Assembly (NCBI GenBank): GCA_945931735.1
Contig: CAMEPN010000012.1
Location: 1 to 15,454 of the forward strand
Reading direction: 5' to 3'
Length of the DNA stretch: 15,454 nt
Source: an uncultured Clostridia bacterium
Lineage (GTDB): Bacteria > Bacillota > Clostridia > Oscillospirales > Ruminococcaceae
The notes under the pieces were generated by a model. The model had not been told where the DNA came from. It did no database searches and saw only the letters and a program-made list of their open reading frames with translations. Positions 1 through 7,058 of this stretch are shown piece by piece. Within the stretch, counting starts at the first letter, position 1; the number at the start of each line of letters is the position of its first letter. Position numbers and translations under genes: made by a program.

Positions 1-410
1 ATACGGCGGAGCGCCTCGCCTAAGTCCTTTGCCCCGCAGACAAAGGGAACGTCAAACTGCGTCTTATCGATATGGTATTTGTCGTCCGCAGGGGAAAGCA
101 CCTCGCTCTCGTCAATATAATCTATTTCGATAGCCTGTAAGATCTGTGCCTCGGCAAAATGTCCGATCCTGCACTTTGCCATAACAGGAATGGAAACCGC
201 CTGCTGAATACCCTTTATCATCTTCGGATCGCTCATGCGGGCTACTCCGCCTGCGGCGCGGATATCCGCGGGAATACGCTCCAGCGCCATAACCGCGCAG
301 GCGCCTGCCGCCTCGGCGATCTTAGCCTGCTCCGGCGTCGTTACGTCCATGATAACGCCGCCCTTTAACATCTGGGCGAGGTTTCTGTTAAGCTCTGCTC
401 TGTCATTCAT
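1..410 (-). CDS. pdxS: Pyridoxal 5'-phosphate synthase subunit PdxS (5' part, runs off left edge)
   Basis: PdxS is the synthase subunit of the DXP-independent vitamin B6 pathway. It makes PLP from ribose 5-phosphate, glyceraldehyde 3-phosphate and ammonia supplied by the glutaminase PdxT. The reverse strand translates from ATG at 410 ([20 protein letters not shown]) for 136 codons to the window edge; the usual length is about 290 residues, so roughly the first half is present. Family hallmarks are visible: [17 protein letters not shown] near residue 17, with the Asp that helps ribose-phosphate binding, then [21 protein letters not shown], and [16 protein letters not shown] with the Schiff-base lysine near residue 79. 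An AAGGAGA ribosome binding site sits at 421-427. It is transcribed divergently from the thiamine operon. A pdxT gene would be expected just beyond the left edge, but that cannot be seen. The partial nature is due to the window, not damage. Confidence 0.95.
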   Translation of the reverse strand, partial: MNDRAELNRNLAQMLKGGVIMDVTTPEQAKIAEAAGACAVMALERIPADIRAAGGVARMSDPKMIKGIQQAVSIPVMAKCRIGHFAEAQILQAIEIDYIDESEVLSPADDKYHIDKTQFDVPFVCGAKDLGEALRR

Positions 411-461
411 TTTTATTAGTTCTCCTTGATCGTTTTGTTGTTTTGCATCTTTGCTGCTTAT

Positions 462-489
462 ATTATACGCCATCGTGATATTACTGCAA
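462..489 (-). promoter_or_regulatory. Probable sigma-70-type promoter of pdxS
   Basis: On the minus strand a consensus TATAAT -10 box (462-467) is preceded, after 16 bp, by TTGCAG (484-489), a weak -35 box matching only the TTG core. This would give a leader of about 45 nt before the pdxS start at 410. An interrupted inverted repeat overlaps the -35 box. Confidence 0.5.
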
Positions 490-508
490 TATTCAGAATT
501 CTAATATT
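488..508. repeat. AT-rich interrupted inverted repeat at the pdxS -35 region
   Basis: AATATT (488-493), one spare base, the perfect palindrome AGAATTCT (495-502), then AATATT again (503-508). It reads almost the same on both strands and overlaps the pdxS -35 element, so it could be an operator. AT-rich palindromes also arise by chance, and no regulator gene is visible beside it. Confidence 0.3.
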
Positions 509-569
509 TAATAAGACCAGATTTGCGGCAAAACCTACTGCGCGGGCAAAAAATAATTCGGAGCCGCTC

Positions 570-598
570 TTGACAAAACGGCGGGAATGTGGTATCAT
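570..598 (+). promoter_or_regulatory. Consensus promoter of the thiamine-thiazole operon
   Basis: A perfect -35 box TTGACA (570-575), a 17-bp spacer and a -10 box TATCAT (593-598) with one deviation from consensus. Transcription should start near 605, leaving a leader of about 114 nt before thiS. Confidence 0.8.
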
Positions 599-604
599 AA
601 AGGA

Positions 605-718
605 GCAATAGAATATTAGTAACGTCAGATCGTTCTTTGGGGTGTACCACCTTGGGTGCAGCTTGGAGGCGGTCTTTTTTATTGCATGGAAATAATTGTA
701 TGCGAGGAGTGAGAGCAG
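605..718 (+). promoter_or_regulatory. Structured leader of thiS with a possible attenuator
   Basis: The leader contains ACCACCT (646-652), which can pair with AGGCGGT (667-673) with one internal mismatch. This is followed by C and six T at 675-680, as in an intrinsic terminator. An alternative hairpin, GGTG (641-644) with CACC (648-651), extendable by G-U pairs, would tie up the 5' arm of that terminator. AACG (621-624) can also pair with CGTT (631-634). Competing folds before a T-run suggest transcription attenuation. I do not see the CUGAGA and the downstream conserved core expected of a TPP riboswitch, nor the T-box GGUGGNACCGCG signature. The ligand or factor, if any, is unknown. Confidence 0.4.
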
Positions 719-913
719 ATGGTTAAGATCAACGGAGAAGAGGTCATGGCGGACGGAATGACCGTTTCGGAGTATCTTGCGCAGGAGAAGCTGAAGCCCG
801 AAACGGTCGCGGTAATGCTGGGCAATGACATCGTCCCGAAAGGCGAGTATGGCAGCGTCGTATTGTCCGACGGCGACGAGCTTGAGGTAGTGGGCTTTGT
901 GGGAGGCGGCTGA
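719..913 (+). CDS. thiS: Sulfur carrier protein ThiS
   Basis: ThiS is a ubiquitin-fold sulfur carrier. Its C-terminal Gly-Gly is adenylated by ThiF and then carries the thiocarboxylate sulfur that ThiG puts into the thiazole ring of thiamine. The 64-residue product matches the family's usual size, starts MVKINGEE, has the central [10 protein letters not shown] segment and ends VGFVGGG, with the essential terminal diglycine. GAGGAG at 704-709 is the ribosome binding site. It is the first gene of a tight operon, and its stop codon overlaps the thiF start (ATGA at 910-913 region, thiF ATG at 913), which points to translational coupling with its activating enzyme. Confidence 0.95.
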   Translation: MVKINGEEVMADGMTVSEYLAQEKLKPETVAVMLGNDIVPKGEYGSVVLSDGDELEVVGFVGGG

Positions 914-1563
914 TGAACATTACGGAAGAACAGCTTGCGCAGGCGGTAAATTCCCGCAGCAGGAAGCCTATCTATGACAGGCTTAAATCCGCTAGGGTAG
1001 GCATTGCGGGGCTGGGCGGGCTTGGCTCGAATATCGCGGCGGCGCTCGTGCGGAGCGGAGTGGGGCATTTAACTGTCGCGGACTTTGACCGTGTGGAGCT
1101 GTCGAACATCAACCGACAGGCGTATTCCCTCGGGCATATCGGCATGAAAAAAACGGACGCGCTGAAAGAGATACTCGCGGGAATAAACCCGTTCTGCGAG
1201 GTGATCCCGCACTTCATTAAGATAACCGCGGAAAACTGCGCGGGGATATTTTCGGACTGCGACATAGTATGCGAAGCGTTCGACCTGCCCGAACAAAAGG
1301 CAATGCTGGTGAACACGCTGCTTGAAAAATGCCCCGAAAAATATGTCATCTCCGGCTCGGGAATGGCGGGTTGGGGCAGGGCGAACGAGATACGCACGCG
1401 AAAGCTGACCGACAGGTTCTACCTCTGCGGCGACGGCAGGACGGACGTTGCGGACGGAGAGGGGCTTACCGCATCGCGGGTCATTATCTGCGCGGGACAT
1501 CAGGCGAGCAAGGTGATCGAGATAATTTTAGGCGGGGAACAGCTCTCCGCGGAAAGGAAATAA
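913..1563 (+). CDS. thiF: ThiS adenylyltransferase ThiF, short clostridial form
   Basis: This E1-like enzyme activates the ThiS C-terminus with ATP. The Rossmann-type nucleotide-binding loop is clear ([13 protein letters not shown], about residues 30-42), followed by [17 protein letters not shown] (about 73-89), with the Asp that contacts ATP ribose and the conserved Asn-Arg. At 216 residues it is shorter than E. coli ThiF (about 250). It lacks the paired Cys-X2-Cys zinc motifs of ThiF/MoeB, as is typical of the second, short ThiF family found in anaerobes. Its C-terminus ([20 protein letters not shown]) fits that family. It sits between thiS and thiG with a 1-base gap to thiG. Direct activation of ThiS is inferred from family and context. 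Confidence 0.92.
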   Translation: MNITEEQLAQAVNSRSRKPIYDRLKSARVGIAGLGGLGSNIAAALVRSGVGHLTVADFDRVELSNINRQAYSLGHIGMKKTDALKEILAGINPFCEVIPHFIKITAENCAGIFSDCDIVCEAFDLPEQKAMLVNTLLEKCPEKYVISGSGMAGWGRANEIRTRKLTDRFYLCGDGRTDVADGEGLTASRVIICAGHQASKVIEIILGGEQLSAERK

Positions 1564-1564
1564 T

Positions 1565-2326
1565 ATGGACGACAAACTGATAATTGCGGGGCATGAATTT
1601 AATTCTAGGTTCATTCTCGGCTCGGGGAAATTCGACCTTGACCTCATCAACGCGGCGGTCGAGCACGCGGGCGCGGAGATAATCACCCTCGCGCTGCGCC
1701 GTGTGAACAGCTTCAACGGGAATATCCTCGAGCATATCCCGAAAGGGGTAACGCTTCTTCCGAACACCTCGGGCGCGAGAAACGCCGAGGAGGCGGTAAG
1801 GATAGCGCGGCTCGCGCGGGAAGCGGGCTGCGGGGAGTTCATCAAGATAGAGGTCATACACGATTCAAAGTACCTGCTCCCCGATAACTACGAAACGGCG
1901 AAAGCGTGCGAAATGCTCGCAAAGGAGGGCTTTATCCCCATGCCGTATATGTACCCCGACCTTTACGCCGCGCGTGATATGGTGAACGCGGGCGCAGCGG
2001 CTGTCATGCCGCTTGCCGCGCCGATAGGGTCAAATCAGGGGCTGTCGACAAAGCAGTTTATCCGCATACTTATCGAGGAGATAGACCTGCCGATAATCGT
2101 TGACGCGGGGATTGGCAGGCCGTCGCAGGCGTGCGAGGCTATGGAAATGGGCGCGTCGGCGATAATGGCGAACACGGCTATCGCGACCGCGGGGAATATC
2201 GTGGATATGGCAAAGGCGTTCAGGCACGCGATCATCGCAGGAAGAACGGCATATCTCGCGGGCACGGGAAGAGTGCTTGACAAGGCGGACGCGTCCTCGC
2301 CGCTGACGGGATTTATCATGGAATAA
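1565..2326 (+). CDS. thiG: Thiazole synthase ThiG
   Basis: ThiG forms the thiazole phosphate ring from 1-deoxy-xylulose 5-phosphate, dehydroglycine (from ThiH) and sulfur carried on ThiS. The 253-residue TIM-barrel protein has the usual length. Motifs seen include FILGSGKFD near residue 17, [14 protein letters not shown] at 64-77, and [10 protein letters not shown] at 91-100, where K94 is the expected Schiff-base lysine. Later come [20 protein letters not shown] and MANTAIA, typical of phosphate-binding loops. The start at 1565 lies two bases after the thiF stop with no strong separate ribosome binding site (only GGAAAGGAAA upstream), so coupling to thiF translation is likely. Confidence 0.96.
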   Translation: MDDKLIIAGHEFNSRFILGSGKFDLDLINAAVEHAGAEIITLALRRVNSFNGNILEHIPKGVTLLPNTSGARNAEEAVRIARLAREAGCGEFIKIEVIHDSKYLLPDNYETAKACEMLAKEGFIPMPYMYPDLYAARDMVNAGAAAVMPLAAPIGSNQGLSTKQFIRILIEEIDLPIIVDAGIGRPSQACEAMEMGASAIMANTAIATAGNIVDMAKAFRHAIIAGRTAYLAGTGRVLDKADASSPLTGFIME

Positions 2327-2338
2327 GGAGGTACTGTT

Positions 2339-3505
2339 ATGCCTGAGCAGAGAACAGACCACATGACATATCTCCCCGATATGGAAATACTGGAGGACTC
2401 GGACATCGGGGAGCAGGTCGTGGCGCGAATGAAAGCGTATGACTATAACAAATACACCGCCGCGGACGTAAAGCGTGCGCTTGAGGCGGAGTACCCCTCT
2501 ACGGAGGATTTCGCGGCGCTGCTTTCGCCTGCCGCGGAGCCGTTTCTGGAGCAGATGGCGGCGAAAGCGACCGTAGAAACGCGAAAGCATTTCGGGAACA
2601 GCGTGTGCCTTTTTACGCCGCTTTACATCTCGAATTACTGCGAGAACTACTGCATTTACTGCGGGTTCAACTGCCACAACAAAATTCGCCGCGCGAAGCT
2701 TGACTATGACGGGATACGCAGGGAAATGGAGGCTATCGCTAAAACGGGCATGGAGGAAATACTTATCCTCACCGGAGAAAGCCGCAAAATGAGCGACGTT
2801 GAATACATCGGCGAGGCGTGCAGAATAGCGCATGAGTATTTCAAGAATGTCGGGATAGAGGTGTACCCGATGAACACCGACGAATACGCCTATGTCCACA
2901 AATGCGGCGCGGACTATGTGACCGTGTTTCAGGAAACCTACAACAGCGACAAGTACGAAACGCTGCACCTCGCGGGGCACAAGCGGATATTCCCCTACCG
3001 CCTAAACGCGCAGGAAAGGGCGATACGCGGCGGCATGAGGGGAGTTGCGTTCGCGGCGCTCCTCGGGCTGGACGATTTCCGAAAGGACGCCTATGCCGTG
3101 GGAACTCACGCGTATCTTTTGCAGAGGAAATACCCCCACGCGGAAATTTCGTTCTCCTGCCCCCGCTTAAGACCTATCATAAACAACGACAAAATAAACC
3201 CGAAGGACGTTCACGAGCGGCAGCTTTTGCAGGTCATGTGCGCGTACAGGATATTCATGCCGTTCGCGGGTCTGACTATTTCCACGAGGGAGCGCGCGGG
3301 CTTCCGCGACAATGTCATAGGAATGTGCGCGACCAAGATCTCCGCGGGGGTAAGCACGGGGATAGGCAGCCACACGGAGGAGGAGTCCAAGGGTGACAAC
3401 CAGTTTGAGATAAGCGACGACCGCACTCTTGACGAGGTATGCGCCGCGATAAGGAACAGGGGCTTACAGCCCGTGCTTAACGATTATGTTTACATATCCG
3501 GATAA
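2339..3505 (+). CDS. thiH: 2-iminoacetate synthase ThiH (radical SAM tyrosine lyase)
   Basis: ThiH cleaves tyrosine with a 5'-deoxyadenosyl radical to give dehydroglycine (2-iminoacetate) and p-cresol. It supplies the glycine-derived part of the thiazole in anaerobes, where aerobes use the oxidase ThiO. The 388-residue product carries the radical-SAM Cys-X3-Cys-X2-Cys cluster motif in SNYCENYCIYCGF (C101, C105, C108), followed by NCHNKI, which is typical of ThiH. LILTGESR (about 141-148) and the SFSCPRLRP segment in the C-terminal half also fit. An AGGAGGT ribosome binding site lies in the 12-base gap after thiG. ThiH rather than ThiO implies an oxygen-avoiding lifestyle. The 3' end overlaps the next gene by 20 bases. 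Confidence 0.96.
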   Translation: MPEQRTDHMTYLPDMEILEDSDIGEQVVARMKAYDYNKYTAADVKRALEAEYPSTEDFAALLSPAAEPFLEQMAAKATVETRKHFGNSVCLFTPLYISNYCENYCIYCGFNCHNKIRRAKLDYDGIRREMEAIAKTGMEEILILTGESRKMSDVEYIGEACRIAHEYFKNVGIEVYPMNTDEYAYVHKCGADYVTVFQETYNSDKYETLHLAGHKRIFPYRLNAQERAIRGGMRGVAFAALLGLDDFRKDAYAVGTHAYLLQRKYPHAEISFSCPRLRPIINNDKINPKDVHERQLLQVMCAYRIFMPFAGLTISTRERAGFRDNVIGMCATKISAGVSTGIGSHTEEESKGDNQFEISDDRTLDEVCAAIRNRGLQPVLNDYVYISG

Positions 3506-4046
3506 GATCATCTGCGTGACCTGCCGCAGCCTTTGCCCGCGTCCCCTTGAACAGCAGGTCGGACGGATAGCCGCGGCGGGGGTAAAGCGGCTTATCCTCC
3601 GCGAAAAGGATCTCCCGCCCGAGGAATACACCCGTCTGGCGGCGGCGGTGCTGGAGCAGTGCGGGCGGTTCGGGGTCGAATGCACTCTCCACAGCTTCCC
3701 CGAAGCGGCGAGAGCGCTCGGCGCGAACAGGCTTCATATGCCGCTGCCGCTGCTTACGGAGGAGCTTTGCCGCGAATTTGCGGTAACGGGAACGTCTGTT
3801 CACAGCGTTGAAGAAGCAGTCCGTGCGGAAAAGCTGGGGGCTTCTTACGTGACCGCGGGGCATATTTTCGCGACCGACTGCAAAAAGGGCGTCCCGCCGA
3901 GGGGGACGGAATTTCTGAAAGAGGTGTGCAACTCGGTGGATATTCCGGTTTACGCTATCGGGGGAATAAACGGGGATAATATGAAATCAGTCCTCGAAGC
4001 GGGAGCGGACGGCGCCTGCGTAATGTCGGGGATGATGAAGCTGTGA
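3486..4046 (+). CDS. thiE/tenI: ThiE/TenI family protein, more like thiazole tautomerase TenI
   Basis: This 186-residue TIM-barrel protein belongs to the ThiE/TenI superfamily. ThiE joins thiazole phosphate to HMP-pyrophosphate; TenI isomerises the ThiG product to its aromatic form. LILREKD (36-42), SVHSVEEAVRAEK (104-116), GHIFATDCKKG (125-135) and IPVYAIGGI (153-161) are seen. The GHxFxTDCKKG signature with H126, the equivalent of the catalytic base I recall for B. subtilis TenI, is TenI-like; true ThiE has a GPxFPTxTK-type loop. The NDR/HVGQ metal-binding segment of ThiE is replaced by LHSFPEAA and LHMPLPLL. I therefore favour a tautomerase role, although automated pipelines may call it thiamine-phosphate synthase. 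The start overlaps thiH by 20 bases with no clear ribosome binding site, which suggests coupling. Confidence 0.85.
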   Translation: MFTYPDKIICVTCRSLCPRPLEQQVGRIAAAGVKRLILREKDLPPEEYTRLAAAVLEQCGRFGVECTLHSFPEAARALGANRLHMPLPLLTEELCREFAVTGTSVHSVEEAVRAEKLGASYVTAGHIFATDCKKGVPPRGTEFLKEVCNSVDIPVYAIGGINGDNMKSVLEAGADGACVMSGMMKL

Positions 4047-4064
4047 CCACGTTTGAAAAAACTG

Positions 4065-4092
4065 CGCCCTGCCGGAAAAGGCGGGGCGTTTT
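4065..4092 (+). terminator. Intrinsic terminator of the thi operon
   Basis: A perfect 9-bp GC-rich stem, CGCCCTGCC (4065-4073) with GGCGGGGCG (4080-4088) including one G-U pair, has a GGAAAA loop and is followed by TTTT. It starts 18 bases after the last thi gene stop. Confidence 0.85.
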
Positions 4093-4200
4093 CTGTGCAT
4101 ATGCACATTATTAAGCTGCACGCGGCACAGCGGCATGGTGCTTTTTAACGTTTTTTCACTGTTTTTCCGCGTCGGTTTGTGTTGAAAACAGAGATAATAT

Positions 4201-4234
4201 TGAAATTATTGTAAAAAAAATAATGGAATTATTG
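4201..4234 (+). repeat. Direct repeat at the kinase-operon promoter
   Basis: TGAAATTATTG (4201-4211) recurs as TGGAATTATTG (4224-4234) with one mismatch, 23 bp start to start, about two helical turns. The second copy runs into the -35 box. Same-face spacing would suit a dimeric regulator, but the stretch is very AT-rich, so chance is possible. Apart from this repeat, the adjacent promoter and the preceding terminator, I see nothing in the 294-base gap 4047-4340. Confidence 0.35.
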
Positions 4235-4260
4235 ACTTTTTCTTATCGCTGTGGTAAAAT
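4232..4260 (+). promoter_or_regulatory. Promoter of the kinase / c-di-GMP operon
   Basis: TTGACT (4232-4237), a 17-bp spacer and TAAAAT (4255-4260), each one base from consensus, in an AT-rich region just after the thi terminator. The leader would be about 75 nt, ending in the AGGAG ribosome binding site at 4325-4329. Confidence 0.75.
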
Positions 4261-4340
4261 CATATTATGGATTATTATAAAGTTAAATAACTCGGCAATA
4301 TTAACTTATCCGTATTTCTGACTTAGGAGCGTACAATATC

Positions 4341-7058
4341 ATGAAGTACACCGACATAGTGACGAACAAAAAAGCCGCCTCCAGAGCCGCGTGGGCGATT
4401 TTTGTGCTCTGCGCGCTGATAATGTGCGCGATGACCTGCTCAAATCACTGGACGTCATGGGTCCTCGCTATGCTCACCGCGCATACCGCGATAGTGACCG
4501 TCCTAACCTTTGTCCCTAAGACCGTTGAGCACGTTCAGCCGATCGTGCTGACGCTTTTCTGCTTCTCAAACACCCTGGTTTGCAGCATAATGGAGCAGAA
4601 TCTCTATCCGTCGGTCGCCGTCTTTATCGGCGCGGCGATACTCATTTCGGTGTATAAGGATGTTAAGCTGCTGGGCATTTATATCGCCCTTGTCACGGCG
4701 GGAGTGCTTTATCATGTTTTCTGGATAAGGACAGTAAGCTTCGGCACAACTCCGGAAATAATCGAGTTTATTGTAAGAATGACCGTAATGTTTACGGCGA
4801 TGTTCTTCCTGCTTGTTTTTATAAGGAGCATGGAGAAAAACGAGGAGGCGCTTAAGAAAAGCGTCGAGGAGGCAAAGCGGGCGGAGCGCTATAAATCCGA
4901 CTTCCTCGCGAACATGAGCCACGAGATACGCACGCCGATGAACGCTATCGTCGGAATGTGCGAGCTTATCCTCCGCGAAAGCGGGCTTAACGAAAGCGTC
5001 CGCGAGAACTGCTTCAACATACAGACCTCGGGCAGGAGCCTGCTCGCCATAATCAACGATATCCTCGACTTCTCGAAGATAGAATCGGGCAAAATGGAGC
5101 TTATCAACGAGGAGTTCAACATCGCCTCCACCCTCAACGACGTGATAAATATGTCCGAGGCAAGAAAGGGCAGCAAAAAGATCGAAATATTTGTCGACGC
5201 CGACCCGAATATCCCCTGCGGGCTTATCGGCGACGAGGTGCGTATCCGTCAGGTCATCATAAACCTTATGACCAACGCCATAAAATTCACCCAGGACGGC
5301 AGCGTTACCCTCACGGTTTCGCAGACCAAGCAGGACTACGGCATAAACCTTTTCGTTTCCGTAAAGGATACGGGCATAGGAATAACCGAGGAGAATATCG
5401 AAAAGCTGTTCACGAGCTTCAGACAGGTAGACACCAAAAAGAACCGGTCCGTAGAGGGCACGGGTCTTGGCCTTGCGATATCGAAGCAGCTCATCACGCA
5501 GATGGGCGGCTTTATAAGCGTAAGCAGCGAATACGGCGTCGGCACGGAGTTCCGCTTTGTTATCCCGCTTGAGGTAAAGAACGAGCGCCCGTTTGCCTCC
5601 GTTAAGGATCCGCAGAACATTCACGCAGTGGGATTTTTCTGCGGCGAGGAGTATGCGAAGCTGTTCGCGGGACTGGGCGAAAAGCTCGGGGTGGATATGC
5701 GCTGCTGCGATACCGAGGAGCAGCTTATCGCGGCGAACGCGACGCATTACTTTGTTTGCAGGGAAATGTACCTCAGAAACGAGGAGCTGTTTACTGCCGC
5801 AGCGAAAAAGGCGCGCGTGTACGTCGTTCAGGAAAGGGTGGACGCGATATCGCCGTCCCACAATATAAAGTGCCTGTATAAGCCGTTTTATTCGCTGCCT
5901 ATCGTGTCCGCGCTTAACGGCGAGAACATGGTGATTGACATGAACGAGCGGCGCGGCGCGGATATACGGTTCACTGCGCCTAAGGCAAGAGTGCTTATCG
6001 TCGACGACAACCCGATCAATCTTAAGGTCGCGGCGGGGCTTATGCGGCCGTACAATATGCAGCTTATGACTGCGGAGAGCGGCAGGGCGGCGATAAAAAT
6101 GCTGCGCTCCCGCGATATCGACCTTGTGTTTATGGATCATATGATGCCCGAAATGGACGGCGTCGAAACGACGAAGATAATCAGGTCTATGGAGGTCGAC
6201 TACTACAAGAAGCTCCCCATAATCGCCCTCACCGCGAACGCGGTAAACGGCGCGCGGGATATGTTCTTACAGTCGGGCTTCAACGATTTCCTCGCAAAGC
6301 CTATCGAGCTTTCCTCGCTCGACAGGGTGCTAAGAACCTATCTCCCTAAGGAATATTTGCAGGCGCCGAAAAGCGCGCCTTATGCGGGACACGACCGCAG
6401 AAAACAGGAGAACGCCGGCGGCGAGGAAGCGCCGATGTTCGACCCCGAAAAGGGAATTTCCTTCACTGGCGGCGACAAAGACACCTACTGCGAGATACTC
6501 GCGCTTTACGCAAAGAAGGGCTACGAAAAGCGCGCCCATATCGACGAGCTTTTCCGTCAGAAGGACTGGAAAAACTATGTTATCGAGGTACACGCGCTCA
6601 AGAGCACGTCGCTCAGCATAGGCGCGGTAAAGCTCTCGGAGCTTGCTAAGGAGCTTGAAGCGGCGGGCAAGGCGGAGAGCTATGCGGTGATCGAGAAGAA
6701 AAACGACGAGCTTCTGCGAATGTACCGCGAGATAATCGGCATTGCGGAGGATTATCTGAAGCAAAATACAAAGGAGAACCCCCAAGCGGAAAGCGAGCTG
6801 AATGTTCCCGACGCGGCGGAGCTTACCGAGATATCGCCCGACCGGCTTGACGAGTATATAAGCCGCGCGCGGACGGCGTGCGACAGCTTCGACGGCGACA
6901 CCATGGCGGATATCGCGAAGCAGACCGCGCTGTACAGCTATAACGGCGAGCCGCTGAAAAAATACTTCGGAAAAGCGGCGGAGCTTGCGGAGGATTTTGA
7001 ATACGACGCCGCTGCGGCAGAGCTTGAGCGGCTCTCTGCGGTAAAGGAGGGCAGGTAA
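4341..7058 (+). CDS. Membrane-bound hybrid sensor histidine kinase (HisKA-HATPase-pseudoREC-REC-Hpt)
   Basis: A 905-residue phosphorelay kinase. About six hydrophobic helices lie in residues 17-162 (near 17-33, 40-57, 67-85, 90-105, 109-126, 144-162), with no extracytoplasmic sensor domain. A short coiled coil leads to HisKA with H194 in the H-box NMSHEIRTPMNAIVG. The HATPase domain has N308 and N312 in the N-box, DTGIG at 343-347 and GTGLGLA at 373-379. Residues about 427-530 look like a receiver without phospho-acceptor acids. A true receiver follows at 548-665 (D555, D556, phospho-acceptor D599, T631, K653), then an Hpt domain with H751 in the HALKSTSLS motif, and a charged helical tail of about 95 residues. 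The signal is unknown. It heads an operon whose last two genes are response regulators, so phosphotransfer to them is the natural inference. The gene ends directly at the degV start. Confidence 0.92.
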   Translation: MKYTDIVTNKKAASRAAWAIFVLCALIMCAMTCSNHWTSWVLAMLTAHTAIVTVLTFVPKTVEHVQPIVLTLFCFSNTLVCSIMEQNLYPSVAVFIGAAILISVYKDVKLLGIYIALVTAGVLYHVFWIRTVSFGTTPEIIEFIVRMTVMFTAMFFLLVFIRSMEKNEEALKKSVEEAKRAERYKSDFLANMSHEIRTPMNAIVGMCELILRESGLNESVRENCFNIQTSGRSLLAIINDILDFSKIESGKMELINEEFNIASTLNDVINMSEARKGSKKIEIFVDADPNIPCGLIGDEVRIRQVIINLMTNAIKFTQDGSVTLTVSQTKQDYGINLFVSVKDTGIGITEENIEKLFTSFRQVDTKKNRSVEGTGLGLAISKQLITQMGGFISVSSEYGVGTEFRFVIPLEVKNERPFASVKDPQNIHAVGFFCGEEYAKLFAGLGEKLGVDMRCCDTEEQLIAANATHYFVCREMYLRNEELFTAAAKKARVYVVQERVDAISPSHNIKCLYKPFYSLPIVSALNGENMVIDMNERRGADIRFTAPKARVLIVDDNPINLKVAAGLMRPYNMQLMTAESGRAAIKMLRSRDIDLVFMDHMMPEMDGVETTKIIRSMEVDYYKKLPIIALTANAVNGARDMFLQSGFNDFLAKPIELSSLDRVLRTYLPKEYLQAPKSAPYAGHDRRKQENAGGEEAPMFDPEKGISFTGGDKDTYCEILALYAKKGYEKRAHIDELFRQKDWKNYVIEVHALKSTSLSIGAVKLSELAKELEAAGKAESYAVIEKKNDELLRMYREIIGIAEDYLKQNTKENPQAESELNVPDAAELTEISPDRLDEYISRARTACDSFDGDTMADIAKQTALYSYNGEPLKKYFGKAAELAEDFEYDAAAAELERLSAVKEGR

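Noticed and set aside
605..718. TPP riboswitch or T-box before thiS
   Set aside because: The conserved TPP CUGAGA and downstream core, and the T-box GGUGGNACCGCG, are not present; only generic hairpins and a T-run are seen.
4261..4340. c-di-GMP riboswitch in the leader of the kinase operon
   Set aside because: Tempting given the genes, but the leader is only about 75 nt, AT-rich, with just a 5-bp GTTAA/TTAAC pairing and no GEMM-like conserved bases.
4566..6140. Long minus-strand open frame of 524 codons opposite the kinase gene
   Set aside because: It is a shadow of the high-GC kinase gene; its sequence is rich in His, Arg and Tyr with no domain, while the plus strand carries complete kinase motifs.
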